This document shows positions 55,539 through 64,000 of a DNA stretch of 64,000 nt, piece by piece; within the stretch, counting starts at the first letter, position 1, and each line of letters starts with the position of its first letter. The stretch comes from JAVVHH01 sp963848035 (GTDB lineage Bacteria; Pseudomonadota; Alphaproteobacteria; Acetobacterales; Acetobacteraceae). The notes below the pieces were generated by a model, which saw only the letters and a program-made list of their open reading frames with translations, searched no databases and was not told the DNA's origin. A program made the translations under genes and the position numbers. Location: assembly GCA_963848035.1 (NCBI GenBank), contig CAWKCD010000001.1, positions 1,798,001 to 1,862,000 of the forward strand. Direction: 5' to 3'.

Positions 55539-56339
55539 ATGTCTCAGGGTTATGAAAACGTGGCGCTCATCACTGGCGCCTCCAGCGGGATCGGTGCCGT
55601 CTACGCCGACCGACTCGCGCGAAGTGGGCGCGGCCTGATCCTGGTGGCGCGCGACAAGGAGCGGCTGGACGCGGTGGCGGCGCGGGCCTCGGCGCATGGC
55701 GTGAAGGTGGAGACCGTCCGCGCCGATCTCGCCTATGGCCTCGACGTGCGGCGCCTGGCGGAGCGGCTGAAGCAGGACCGCTCCATCACGATGCTGGTCA
55801 ACAATGCCGGGATCGGCGCGCCGCCAGGTCTGGCCGGGGCCGATGCGGATGCGCTGGAGCGCATGATCCAGGTCAACGTGTCCGCACCCACCCGCTTGGC
55901 GGCGGCCGCGGCGGCGAATTTCGCGGCTGCGGGCCGAGGCACGATCGTCAACATCGCCTCAGTGCTGGCGCTCGCGCCGGAGCTGTACAATGGCGTGTAC
56001 AGCGGAACGAAAGCCTTCGTGCTCAACCTCTCGCTCGCCCTGCGGCACGAATTGGCCGAGCGCGGCGTGCGGGTGCAGGCGGTCCTCCCGGGCGCGACGC
56101 GCACCGCCTTCTGGGGCACGGCGGGCGGCGATGCCGACGATCTGCCGCCGGAAATGGTGATGGACGCCGAGGAGATGGTCGACGCCGCGCTCGCCGGGCT
56201 CGAGGCCGGCGAGGACGTGACGATCCCGTCCCTGCCGGATCGCGCCGATTGGGACGCATACGACGCGGCGCGCGCCAAGCTAGGGCCGAACCTGTCGCGC
56301 CAGCATGCCGCGGACCGTTATCGCCGCAAGGCCGCCTGA
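55539..56339 (+). CDS. Short-chain dehydrogenase/reductase
   Basis: SDR of 266 residues. Motifs: TGASSGIG (residues 11-18), LVARDKERL after strand 2 with Arg, suggesting NADP, NNAGIG, Ser in IVNIASVLAL, and YSGTK as Tyr-x-x-x-Lys. The sequence is like DltE/YqjQ-type SDRs with a C-terminal PSLPDRADW tail. It is the first gene after the LysR promoter region and only 13 bases precede the HlyD gene, so it is in the efflux operon and may detoxify the same compounds. Confidence 0.87.
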   Translation: MSQGYENVALITGASSGIGAVYADRLARSGRGLILVARDKERLDAVAARASAHGVKVETVRADLAYGLDVRRLAERLKQDRSITMLVNNAGIGAPPGLAGADADALERMIQVNVSAPTRLAAAAAANFAAAGRGTIVNIASVLALAPELYNGVYSGTKAFVLNLSLALRHELAERGVRVQAVLPGATRTAFWGTAGGDADDLPPEMVMDAEEMVDAALAGLEAGEDVTIPSLPDRADWDAYDAARAKLGPNLSRQHAADRYRRKAA

Positions 56340-56352
56340 CCGGGAGGATGCG

Positions 56353-57435
56353 ATGGCCGAGAGTGTGCTCGTCCGCGACGTGATGGCCCCGGCGGCCGTC
56401 CGGCGTCGCCTCGGCCGCCGCGCCGTCCTCGCGCTGGCCGGGCTGGCGGTGCTGGCCGGGGCGGCCTGGGCGGGGCGCGAGTGGTGGACGACCGGGCGCT
56501 TCATCGAGACGACGGACGACGCCTATGTCGGCGGCGACGTGACCGCGATCTCGCCGCACGTGGCCGGGTTCATCGCCGGGGTCGAGGCCGGGGACAATGA
56601 GCCGGTCAAGGCCGGTCAGGTGCTGATCCGCCTCGATCCGCGCGATTTCACCGTGGCGCTCGAGCGCGCCCGCGCCGGCTTGTCCGAGAAGCAGGCCGCG
56701 GTCACCAGCCTCGAATCCCAGCTCGCCCTGCAGCAGGCGCTGATCCGCCAGGCCGCGGCCGACCTGCGCAGCCGCGAGTCCCGCGCCGTGTTCGCGCGGC
56801 TGGATGCCGACCGTTACGCCAGCCTCGCCGCCACCAGCGCGGCCTCGCGCCAGCAGCAGCAGCGCGCCGCATCGGCCAAGGACGATGCCGACGCCACCAT
56901 CGTCGCCGGGCAGGCCGCGCTTTCCGCGGCAGGCGCCCAAGTCGGCGTGCTGCAAAGCCAGCTCGAGGGCGCGCGCGCCGCGGTCGCCGGCGCCCGCGCC
57001 TCGGTCCGCGCCGCCGAGCTCGACCTCGGCTACACCGAGATCCGCAGCCCGGTCGACGGCTATGTCGGCAACCGCGCCGCGCGCATCGGCGCCTACGCCG
57101 CCACCGGCTCCTACCTCATGTCCGTCGTCCCCGCCCAGGCGCTCTGGGTCGACGCCAACTTCAAGGAGGACCAGCTCGCGCACATCCGCCCCGGCCAGCG
57201 CGCCGCCATCGTCGCGGACACCGCGCCCGACCGCCGCCTCGCGGGGCACGTGGCCAGCATCGCCCCCGGCACCGGCGCGATCTTCAGCGTCATCCCGCCC
57301 GAGAACGCGACCGGCAATTTCACCAAGATCGTGCAGCGCGTGCCGGTGCGGATCGCGCTCGATGACGGCGCCGCCGCCCTCGGCGTGCTGCGGCCGGGCC
57401 TGTCGATCACCGTCCGCATCGACACCCGGGAGTAG
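56353..57435 (+). CDS. HlyD/EmrA-type membrane fusion protein
   Basis: Periplasmic adaptor of 360 residues for a drug efflux pump. ATG 56353 follows GGGAGG. One N-terminal membrane helix (AVLALAGLAVLAGAAWAG, residues ~20-37), then the EmrA-type opening TTDDAYVGGDVTAISPHVAG, a biotinyl-lipoyl half (QVLIRLDPRDF), an alpha-helical hairpin of ~110 residues with AASRQQQQRAASAKDDA, and the second lipoyl half with LGYTEIRSPVDGYVGNR. It pairs with the MFS protein six bases downstream. Confidence 0.92.
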   Translation: MAESVLVRDVMAPAAVRRRLGRRAVLALAGLAVLAGAAWAGREWWTTGRFIETTDDAYVGGDVTAISPHVAGFIAGVEAGDNEPVKAGQVLIRLDPRDFTVALERARAGLSEKQAAVTSLESQLALQQALIRQAAADLRSRESRAVFARLDADRYASLAATSAASRQQQQRAASAKDDADATIVAGQAALSAAGAQVGVLQSQLEGARAAVAGARASVRAAELDLGYTEIRSPVDGYVGNRAARIGAYAATGSYLMSVVPAQALWVDANFKEDQLAHIRPGQRAAIVADTAPDRRLAGHVASIAPGTGAIFSVIPPENATGNFTKIVQRVPVRIALDDGAAALGVLRPGLSITVRIDTRE

Positions 57436-57440
57436 GACGC

Positions 57441-58964
57441 ATGCTCGGCTTCGTCGTCATGTGCGCGGGCATGTTCATCGCGCTGCTGGACATCCAGATC
57501 GTCGCCTCCTCGCTGCAGGATATCGGCGGCGGCCTGTCCGCGGCGCGCGACGAGATCAGCTGGGTGCAGACCGCCTATCTGATCGCCGAGATCGTCATGA
57601 TCCCGCTCTCGGGCTGGCTGACGCGCGTGTTCTCGACACGCTGGCTGTTCACCATGTCCGCGGCCGGCTTCACCCTCTCCAGCCTGCTCTGCGCCATGGC
57701 CTGGAACATCCAGTCGATGATCCTGTTCCGCGCGCTGCAGGGCCTGCTCGGCGCCTCGATGATCCCGACCGTGTTCACCTCGTCCTTCCACTACTTCCAG
57801 GGCCCCAAGCGGGTCTATTCCGCCGCCGTGATCGGCACCATCGCCTCCATCGCGCCGACGCTCGGCCCGGTCATCGGCGGCTGGATCACCGACGCCATCA
57901 ACTGGCACTGGCTGTTCTACATCAACCTGGTCCCCGGCCTGGCGATCACCCTGCTGGTGCCCATGCTCGTCGACATCGACAAGCCCGATCTCTCGTTGCT
58001 GAAGGGCGCCGACTATCTCGGCATCGCGCTGATGGCGGTCGGCCTCGGGACCCTGGAATACACGCTCGAGGAAGGGACGCGGTGGAACTGGTTCGACGAC
58101 CGAACCATCCGCACCACCGCATTCACCGCCGCCATCTCGCTCGCGCTGTTCGGCTGGCGCAGCCTGGTGGTCGAGAACCCCGTGGTCGACCTGCGGGCAT
58201 TCGGCAACCGCAACTTCGCGATCGGCTGCGCCCTCTCGTTCATCACCGGCGTCGGCATCTTCACGACGATCTATCTGACGCCGCTGTTCCTCGGCTACAC
58301 GCGCGGCTACAGCGCGTTCCAGATCGGCGCCGCGATCTTCTCGACCGGCGTCGCCTCGCTCCTCGGCACCCCCGTCTACATCCTATTGGCGAAACAATTC
58401 GATACCCGGTGGCTGATGGCGGCGGGGCTCGCGACCTTCGGCCTGGCGATGTGGAGCTACAGCTTCATCACCCATGAATGGGGCGGCGCGGAACTGCTCT
58501 GGCCGCAATTGCTGCGCGGCTTCCCGCAAGTCTTCGCCGTCGCGCCGAGCGTCAATCTCGGCCTCGGCAGCCTGCCGCCCGCGCGCCTGAAATACGCCAG
58601 CGGCCTCTTCAACATGATGCGCAACCTCGGCGGCGCGGTCGGCATCGCGGTCGCCGCCGCGATCATCAACGACCAGACCAACCTGCACTTCAACCAGATC
58701 GCCTCCACCATGACCCCAGCCTCCGGCCCCACGACCCGGCTCCTCGCCACCGTCGCCGCCCGCTACGCCGCGCGACCCGGCGCCGTCGACGACGGCCACG
58801 CCGCCGCCCTCAACCAGCTCTGGCACCTCGCCTACCGCGAAGCCTCGACCCTCGCCTTCGCCGACGCCTTCCGCGCCATCATGCTCGCCTTCGTCTTCGC
58901 CACCCTGCTGGTGCCGCTGCTGCGCAAACCCGCCGCGCCCGTACCAGCCTCGGCCGCCCACTGA
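57441..58964 (+). CDS. EmrB/QacA-type MFS drug efflux transporter (DHA2)
   Basis: Inner-membrane proton antiporter of 507 residues with 14 predicted helices, as in the DHA2 family. MFIALLDIQIVASSLQDIG is the family's motif D1 region, GWLTRVFSTRW motif A, and GAGIGP-like motif C appears as APTLGPVIGGWITDAINW. With the EmrA-type adaptor it forms a tripartite pump using an outer-membrane channel such as TolC, which is not encoded here. Export of aromatic acids or drugs is inferred from the family. Confidence 0.92.
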   Translation: MLGFVVMCAGMFIALLDIQIVASSLQDIGGGLSAARDEISWVQTAYLIAEIVMIPLSGWLTRVFSTRWLFTMSAAGFTLSSLLCAMAWNIQSMILFRALQGLLGASMIPTVFTSSFHYFQGPKRVYSAAVIGTIASIAPTLGPVIGGWITDAINWHWLFYINLVPGLAITLLVPMLVDIDKPDLSLLKGADYLGIALMAVGLGTLEYTLEEGTRWNWFDDRTIRTTAFTAAISLALFGWRSLVVENPVVDLRAFGNRNFAIGCALSFITGVGIFTTIYLTPLFLGYTRGYSAFQIGAAIFSTGVASLLGTPVYILLAKQFDTRWLMAAGLATFGLAMWSYSFITHEWGGAELLWPQLLRGFPQVFAVAPSVNLGLGSLPPARLKYASGLFNMMRNLGGAVGIAVAAAIINDQTNLHFNQIASTMTPASGPTTRLLATVAARYAARPGAVDDGHAAALNQLWHLAYREASTLAFADAFRAIMLAFVFATLLVPLLRKPAAPVPASAAH

Positions 58965-59090
58965 CCCGCGGTTGACCCCAGCGCCAGCCAGGCATTTAAA
59001 CCCCGCAACGTCTCGCCGCCCCGGCGCAGACACAACGGGAGGACGCCGCTTGCCGCTGACAAACGAAGCCTGGCCGCTCTCCCGATCCAA

Positions 59091-60053
59091 ATGCAGCCCG
59101 GCGCCGCCCGCACCGTGATCCGCCTGGCATCGATCGGCAGTTTCTTCGCCGGCGGCCGCCCGGTCACGGTGGCAGGGCAGGCGGCGCAGACCATCCGCTT
59201 CTCGGCCCAGGCGGCGATCGAGCACGACCCCAACGGGACGTTCCACGTCGAACAGGCCTACGTGCAGTCCTTCGTGCCCGAAGACGCTGCCGGCCGGTCG
59301 CCGCTGGTCCTCGTGCATGGCGGCTGCCTCACCGGCGCCATGTGGGAGACGACGCCGGACGGCAGGCCTGGCTGGCTCGAGCACTTCCTCCGCGCCGGCT
59401 GGCCCGTCCATGTGGTCGACGGCGTCGAGCGCGGCCGCGCCGGCTGGTGCGCGCTGCCGGGCATCTGGCCCGATCCGCCGGTCTCGCGCAGCGCCGAGCA
59501 GATGTGGTCGCTCTACCGCATCGGCCCGCACGGCAGCCGCACCCCGTTCCCCGGCCAACGCTTCCCGGTGGCGTCGTTCGATACGCTGCTGCTGCAGCAC
59601 GTGCCGCGCTGGTTCTCCACCATCCCCGCCGCGACCGCCGCCCTGCTCGCCGCCCTCGAGCGCATCGGCCCGTCGGTCCTGCTCTCGCACAGCAATGGCG
59701 GCCTGATCACCCTGGCCGCCGCCTGGCAGCGTCCGGACCTCGTGCGCGGCCTGGTCTGCGTCGAGCCCTCCGGCTTCCCGCCCGAGCCGCCGCCCCGGTT
59801 GGACGGTCTCGAAGCGCTGCTGCTGCTCGGCGATTTCCTGGACCGCATGCCGCTCTGGCGCGGCCTCGGCGAGGCGATGACGGGCCTCGCCGCCACGATG
59901 CGCGCCGCCGGCGCCGGCGTCACCGATTGGCGCCTGCCCGAGCAGGGCATCGCCGGCAACTCGCACATGATGATGATGGACGACAACGGCGACGCCATCG
60001 CCGCCCAAATCGACGCCTGGCTGCGCGAGCGCTTCCTCAGCCCGGCAAGGTGA
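59091..60053 (+). CDS. Alpha/beta-hydrolase family esterase-like protein
   Basis: Protein of 320 residues with alpha/beta-hydrolase motifs: oxyanion segment LVLVHGGCLTGAMWETT, nucleophile elbow LSHSNGG with S201, and a C-terminal IAGNSHMMMMDDNG with the catalytic His. The first ~45 residues look like an uncleaved or weak export region (VIRLASIGSFFAGG), and the family includes bacterial esterases with that layout. Substrate unknown. The ATG at 59091 has no clear ribosome site. Its end overlaps the convergent PEP mutase-family gene by 17 bases. Confidence 0.78.
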   Translation: MQPGAARTVIRLASIGSFFAGGRPVTVAGQAAQTIRFSAQAAIEHDPNGTFHVEQAYVQSFVPEDAAGRSPLVLVHGGCLTGAMWETTPDGRPGWLEHFLRAGWPVHVVDGVERGRAGWCALPGIWPDPPVSRSAEQMWSLYRIGPHGSRTPFPGQRFPVASFDTLLLQHVPRWFSTIPAATAALLAALERIGPSVLLSHSNGGLITLAAAWQRPDLVRGLVCVEPSGFPPEPPPRLDGLEALLLLGDFLDRMPLWRGLGEAMTGLAATMRAAGAGVTDWRLPEQGIAGNSHMMMMDDNGDAIAAQIDAWLRERFLSPAR

Positions 60054-60900
60054 AGCGCTTCGCCTGCTCGTCGTAATCGCCGTAGCCGAGCGTGCTGCGG
60101 AACTCCGCCGGGCTCAGCGCCGTGGCCGTCTCCGCCTGTCCGCTGGCGATGGCGGCAAGCCCCGCCTTCATCGCCGCGGCGACCGGCGACAGCAGCGCGG
60201 TGGGGTAGGTGCCGATCTTGAGCCCCAATTCGGCCGCCCGCGCCTGCGTCGGAGTCTCGCGCACGCCGCCGGGGGACAGCACGGCGAAATGCGGACGGCC
60301 CTGGCTGGCGGCCACCGCGCGGCGGAACTCGTCCTCGTCCTTCGGCGAGTCCAGGAACAGCAGCTCGGCCCCCTCCTCGACATACATCTCGATCCGCGCC
60401 AACGCCTCGTCGATCCCCGCGGTCGGACGGCAATCGGTCCTCGCCATGATCAGCACGCCCGACTCCTTGGCCGCCTCGACCGCCGCGCGGATCTTCATGC
60501 GCACTTCGTCGCGGGGCAGGCAGGGCTTGCCCGCCGAGGTCAGCGCCCGCGGCGTGATCTTGTCTTCGATCAGGATCGCCGCCGCGCCCGCGCGCCCATA
60601 GGCGCGCACGGTCCGCTGCACGTTCAAGGCGTTCCCGTACCCATGATCCGCGTCGGCCAGCACCAGCGTGCCCGGCGCCGCGCCCCTGACCATGTCGAAC
60701 GAATTGAACATCTCGGCGAACGAGAGCAGGTCCAGGTCCGGCCCGCCCAGCCGGCTGCCGGCCACGCAGGATCCGGACAGGAACGCCGTCGGGAATCCCG
60801 CCTGCGCCGCGAGCTTCGCGCTCAGCCCGTCCCACACCGCGGGCATGACCACGAAGCCAGGCTCCGCCAGCAGCGCGCGCAGACGATCGGGTGGTGTCAT
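60037..60900 (-). CDS. Isocitrate lyase/PEP mutase-family protein lacking the catalytic Cys
   Basis: TIM-barrel protein of 287 residues. ATG at 60900 with GGAG six bases upstream is preferred to an earlier in-frame start at 60930. Family blocks: MPAVWDGLSAKLAAQAGF, FLSGSCVAGSRLGGPD, LADADHGYGNALNVQRTV (metal-binding Asp) and LIMARTDCRPTAGIDEALAR. The loop that holds K-[KR]-C-G-H in true lyases here reads DKITPRALTSAGKPCL, without the Cys-Gly-His. It is thus more like oxaloacetate decarboxylase or other lyase-family hydrolases than 2-methylisocitrate lyase. It lies after a Liv-type transporter operon on the same strand, 27 bases on. Confidence 0.8.
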   Translation of the reverse strand: MTPPDRLRALLAEPGFVVMPAVWDGLSAKLAAQAGFPTAFLSGSCVAGSRLGGPDLDLLSFAEMFNSFDMVRGAAPGTLVLADADHGYGNALNVQRTVRAYGRAGAAAILIEDKITPRALTSAGKPCLPRDEVRMKIRAAVEAAKESGVLIMARTDCRPTAGIDEALARIEMYVEEGAELLFLDSPKDEDEFRRAVAASQGRPHFAVLSPGGVRETPTQARAAELGLKIGTYPTALLSPVAAAMKAGLAAIASGQAETATALSPAEFRSTLGYGDYDEQAKRFTLPG

Positions 60901-60926
60901 TCGCATCTCCATTTCAGTCACGCGGC

Positions 60927-61655
60927 TCACTCGCCGCCCATGTAGGCCCGCTCGAGCCGATGTTTCAGGTCCGCCTCGTCCGCCCGCGCCTCCAGCACCA
61001 TGCGGCCCTGCGCCAGCGCATACACCCGGTCCGAGACGGCGACCGCCTTCTCGATCAATTGTTCCACCAGCAGTACGGAAACCCCCTCCGACCGCAACCG
61101 GCTCACCACCGCCAGCACCCGGTCCACCAGCACCGGCGACAACCCCGCCGACGGCTCGTCCAGCATCAGTAGCCGCGGCCGCCGCACCAATCCTTGCGCC
61201 ACCGCCAGCATCTGCTGCTGCCCGCCGCTCAACGCGCCGCCCCGCTCATGCCGCTTGGCCGCGATCTCCGGGAAATACACCAGCGCCTCCTCGATCCGCG
61301 CCTCGCGCTCGCCCCGTTTCAGGTCGTAGCCCGCCAGGTGCAGATTGTCGGCCACGCTGATCTGCGTGAACACCCGGTGCCCCTCCACCACATGCACCAG
61401 CCCTTGCCGCGCCGAGCGCCGCGGCCCCGCGCCCTGCATGTCCTGCCCATCGAACCGCACCCGCCCCGCGCTGCACGGCAACAGCCCCGACACCGCGGCC
61501 AGCAGCGTGGTCTTCCCGGCGCCGTTTGGCCCCAGTAACGACACCACCTCGCCCCGCTTCACGTGCATCGACACGCCGTGCAGCACCGCGATCTTGCCGT
61601 AGCCCGATTGCAGCTCGGCCACCTCGAGCAGCGCCTCACCCGCCAAGATACGCAC
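60927..61655 (-). CDS. LivF-type branched-chain amino acid ABC ATPase
   Basis: ATPase of 242 residues for the high-affinity branched-chain amino acid type importer. Walker A GPNGAGKTT, signature LSGGQQQMLAVAQGL, Walker B LLMLDEPSAGLSP and LLVEQ in place of the usual H-loop region, all as in LivF. The GTG start at 61655 lies 20 bases inside the end of the upstream fusion gene. Homologues in this class also move amides, urea and short-chain carboxylates, so leucine is not guaranteed. It is followed by the PEP mutase-family enzyme. Confidence 0.9.
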   Translation of the reverse strand: MRILAGEALLEVAELQSGYGKIAVLHGVSMHVKRGEVVSLLGPNGAGKTTLLAAVSGLLPCSAGRVRFDGQDMQGAGPRRSARQGLVHVVEGHRVFTQISVADNLHLAGYDLKRGEREARIEEALVYFPEIAAKRHERGGALSGGQQQMLAVAQGLVRRPRLLMLDEPSAGLSPVLVDRVLAVVSRLRSEGVSVLLVEQLIEKAVAVSDRVYALAQGRMVLEARADEADLKHRLERAYMGGE

Positions 61656-63393
61656 TCACCACTTCCTGGTGCTGGCGGATGCTGTCCGGCGTCCCCGCCG
61701 CCAGCGTCTTGCCCAGGTTCAGCACGGTCACATGGTCGCAGATGTCGAAGATCAGCTCGGCATGATGCTCCACCAGCAGCACCCCCACGTGATGCAGGCT
61801 GATGCCGCGGATCAGCTCGCCCAACCGATGGATCTCGTCCCCCGACAGCCCGGCCGCCGGCTCGTCCAGCAGCAGGTAGCGCGGCCGCAGCATCAGCGCG
61901 CGCGCGATCTCCATGAAGCGCAGCTCGCTATGCTGCAGCCGGTCGGCCCGCACCGCCGCCAGCCCCTCGAGCCCGACGATCCGCAGCGCCAGCAGCGCCC
62001 GCTCCCGCAGCACCGCCTCGTCGCGATGGTGCCGCGGCAGGCTCAGCACCGCCTGCATGAACCCCGCCTGACCGACCGTCGCCCCGCCGATCATGACGTT
62101 CTGCAGCACCGTCGCCTCGCCGACCAGCCGCGGCGTCTGGAACGTCCGCGCGATCCCCGCCGCCGCCCGCGCCTGCGGCCGCCCGAACGGCAGCGCCGCC
62201 CCGTCCACCGTCACCGACCCCGATTGCGGCGTGTTGAACCCGCAAACCACGTTCAGCGTCGTCGTCTTGCCCGAACCGTTCGGCCCGATCAGCCCATGGA
62301 TCTCCCCGCCCGCGATCACGAGGTCGAGCCCGTCGATTGCCTTCAGCCCGCCGAACCGCAGCCCCACCGCCTCGAGCCGGATCGCGCTCCCGGCCGTCGC
62401 GCCGATCAGCAAATTGGCCAGCAGCGCCGGGCGCGGGATCACCGCCCGGTTGCTCGGCAACGCCCGCCGGTTCTCGAAATCCAGCAGCGCCGCGATCCCG
62501 CCCGGCACCGCCAGCACGATCAGCAGCAGCAGCGCCGCATAAAGGAAGGTCGACCACACCACCAGCGGCGCGGCGAACTCCGGAAGCCAGGTCAGCACGA
62601 TCGTGGCGATCAGCGGCCCCAGGATCGAGCCGCGTCCGCCGATCAGGATCGAAATGAAGAACAGCACCGAGAGGTCGAACGTGAACGCGTCCGGCGTGAT
62701 GTAGGATTGCAGCGTCGCGAACAGCCCGCCCGCGACCCCCGCCAGCGCGCCGCTGAACAGGAACACCGCGCCCAGCAGCCGCGGCTTCGAAACGCCGCAG
62801 ATCTCCGCCGCCACGTCCGCGTCGCGCACCGCGATCAGCGAGCGCCCGAACCGGCTATGCGCCACGTTCGCCGTCATCCACGTGCACAGCGCCGCCAACC
62901 CCAGGCACAACAGATAAAAGCCCAACCCGTTCGCGAACGGCCCCGGCAGGCTCGGCCCCGCCACCCCGATCCCGCCGCCGGTCACGCTCTGCCACGCCAG
63001 CGCGATCTGCGTGACGATGGTCGCGAACCCCAGCGTCGTCATCGCGAAATAGAACGTCCGCAGCCGCAGCGCCGGCAGCCCCACGATCAGCCCGGCCACC
63101 GCGCCCACCACCCCCGCGGCCACGAACGCCAGCGGCGCCGGCCACGGCTCCATCACCGTCCCCGCGCACAGCACGCTGGTCGTGTAGGCACCCAGCGTCA
63201 GCAGCGCGACCCACCCGATCGCCAACTGCCCCGCGAACCCCACCACCAGGTTCAGCCCCGACACCAGCACCCAATACACCGCCGCCCGCGTCGCGATCAG
63301 CGTCCAGTAATCGTTCGACACCATCGGCAGCAGCAGCGCGATCACCAGGATCAGCAGATAGGGCGCGCCCCGCCGCAACCCGGCCATGCTCAC
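61636..63393 (-). CDS. LivM-LivG fusion: ABC permease plus ATPase
   Basis: Fused protein of 585 residues. Residues 1-300 are a LivM-like permease with about nine helices (ending in a DFENRR linker) and GLNLVVGFAGQLAIG, the family's substrate-channel motif. Residues ~330-585 are a LivG-like ATPase with Walker A GPNGSGKTT and Walker B YLLLDEPAAGLS. The ABC signature, normally LPYGQQRRLEIARAL in LivG, reads LQHSELRFMEIARAL, so the usual Gly is missing. Fusion of the two subunits is known in some proteobacteria. GTG 63393 is used as start; an ATG at 63387 is also possible. Confidence 0.88.
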   Translation of the reverse strand: MSMAGLRRGAPYLLILVIALLLPMVSNDYWTLIATRAAVYWVLVSGLNLVVGFAGQLAIGWVALLTLGAYTTSVLCAGTVMEPWPAPLAFVAAGVVGAVAGLIVGLPALRLRTFYFAMTTLGFATIVTQIALAWQSVTGGGIGVAGPSLPGPFANGLGFYLLCLGLAALCTWMTANVAHSRFGRSLIAVRDADVAAEICGVSKPRLLGAVFLFSGALAGVAGGLFATLQSYITPDAFTFDLSVLFFISILIGGRGSILGPLIATIVLTWLPEFAAPLVVWSTFLYAALLLLIVLAVPGGIAALLDFENRRALPSNRAVIPRPALLANLLIGATAGSAIRLEAVGLRFGGLKAIDGLDLVIAGGEIHGLIGPNGSGKTTTLNVVCGFNTPQSGSVTVDGAALPFGRPQARAAAGIARTFQTPRLVGEATVLQNVMIGGATVGQAGFMQAVLSLPRHHRDEAVLRERALLALRIVGLEGLAAVRADRLQHSELRFMEIARALMLRPRYLLLDEPAAGLSGDEIHRLGELIRGISLHHVGVLLVEHHAELIFDICDHVTVLNLGKTLAAGTPDSIRQHQEVVSAYLGG

Positions 63394-63397
63394 CGCG

Positions 63398-64000
63398 TCA
63401 CACCCGCCGCTGCTGCGGTGCGCCGAACAACCCCTGCGGCGCGGCCAGCAGCGCCACGATGAAGATCGTGAACACCGCCACCGAGGCGAACACGCCGCCG
63501 AACATGAAATTGGCCGCCTGCTGCAGCACGCCCAGCGCCAGACCGCTCAGGATCGCGCCCTTGTTGTTGCCCAGCCCGCCCAACGCCACCGGCACGAAGC
63601 CATAGAAATTCAACATCGCCCCGTTCGCGAAGAAGGCCAGCAGCAACTGCCCCGAAGCGAACCCCGCCAACCCGCCGATCGCCCCCGCCAGCGCATAGCT
63701 CGCGATCCGCAAATTGCGCTCCGGCAACCCCAGCGCCCGCGCCGCGAAATTGTCCTCCGCGATCGCCAGGAACGCCCGCCCCACCAGCGTCCGCCGATAC
63801 AGCAGCTCCAACCCGGCGATCGTCGCCGCGCAGGCCACGATCGGCAGCCAGAACTTCTCGTCGGCCATCCCGCCGCCATGGAACCCGATCAGCCCGGGAA
63901 ACGGCCGCGGCTCGGTCCCCCATTCGATCGCCGTGAACTGCTGGATCATCAGCGCCAGCGCCAGCGTCGAGAGCACGTACAAATGCTGCTCCAGCTTGCG
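63398..64000 (-). CDS. LivH-type permease, 5' end cut by window edge
   Basis: C-terminal 200 residues of a LivH-like branched-chain amino acid permease; the start lies beyond base 64000. At least five helices are visible. Typical parts are LEQHLYVLSTLALALMIQQ at the window edge, VGRAFLAIAEDNFAARALGL, the loop that contacts the ATPase, and LGGLGNNKGAILSGLALGV near the end. The stop codon lies five bases before the LivM-LivG start, so this is one operon: livH, livMG, livF, then the PEP mutase-family gene. The matching binding protein would be expected upstream, outside the window. Confidence 0.88.
   Translation of the reverse strand, partial: RKLEQHLYVLSTLALALMIQQFTAIEWGTEPRPFPGLIGFHGGGMADEKFWLPIVACAATIAGLELLYRRTLVGRAFLAIAEDNFAARALGLPERNLRIASYALAGAIGGLAGFASGQLLLAFFANGAMLNFYGFVPVALGGLGNNKGAILSGLALGVLQQAANFMFGGVFASVAVFTIFIVALLAAPQGLFGAPQQRRV

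Overview
This 64 kb window is dense, GC-rich chromosomal DNA with long bacterial gene runs. It reads as an alphaproteobacterium, most likely Rhodospirillales and Acetobacteraceae-like. The grounds are the high GC, the Acetobacteraceae flavour of several families (MocR/NadX pair, SbmA/BacA-type transporter, large KatG pair), and the abundance of ABC uptake systems for amides, amino acids and sugars. The assignment is inference; there is no rRNA, tRNA, CRISPR array or transposase to anchor it.

Layout. 0-5.6 kb: end of a DapA-family gene, a LysE exporter, aspartate dehydrogenase with its MocR regulator, a divergent flavin-binding PNPOx-like protein and an amidase. 5.6-8.7 kb: four uncharacterised genes, one looking like an ADP-ribosyltransferase-fold protein and one a membrane protein. 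8.8-14.4 kb: TauE/SafE exporter, acetamidase/formamidase divergent from a family-5 solute-binding protein, an ABC-F ATPase and a glutathione S-transferase. 14.5-21.7 kb: an oxidative-stress block with two catalase-peroxidases, SerA and OxyR. 21.7-27.5 kb: SbmA/BacA-like transporter, then a complete PotABCD-type ABC operon ending in a PuuE-type deacetylase/allantoinase. 27.6-35.8 kb: GGDEF-EAL protein, SDR, murein amidase, cytochrome P450, isocitrate lyase. 35.9-46.2 kb: sugar ABC genes without an ATPase, then an operon of polar-amino-acid-type ABC transporter, GntR regulator, mannonate dehydratase, fructuronate reductase-like gene and class I aldolase; the first part has a promoter overlapped by a perfect GntR-type palindrome. 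46.2-48.3 kb: ScpA co-translated with a YubB-like protein and a truncated tyrosine recombinase. 48.4-54.6 kb: GntR regulator, penicillin-acylase-family hydrolase, solute-binding protein and amidase. 54.5-60.9 kb: LysR, SDR, EmrAB-type efflux pair, alpha/beta hydrolase and an isocitrate lyase/PEP mutase-family enzyme. 60.9-64 kb: a Liv-type branched-chain ABC operon with a permease-ATPase fusion, running off the end.

Functionally the window is mostly about scavenging and breaking down small organic molecules (amides, ureides, acid sugars, N-acyl compounds), with peroxide defence in the middle.

Two window-wide features matter to a reader. First, seven conserved genes carry eleven frameshifts that can all be repaired by removing one base, which points to systematic sequencing or assembly insertions rather than gene decay. 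Second, the + strand goes from G-rich on the left to C-rich on the right regardless of gene direction, as expected near a replication terminus or a rearrangement boundary.
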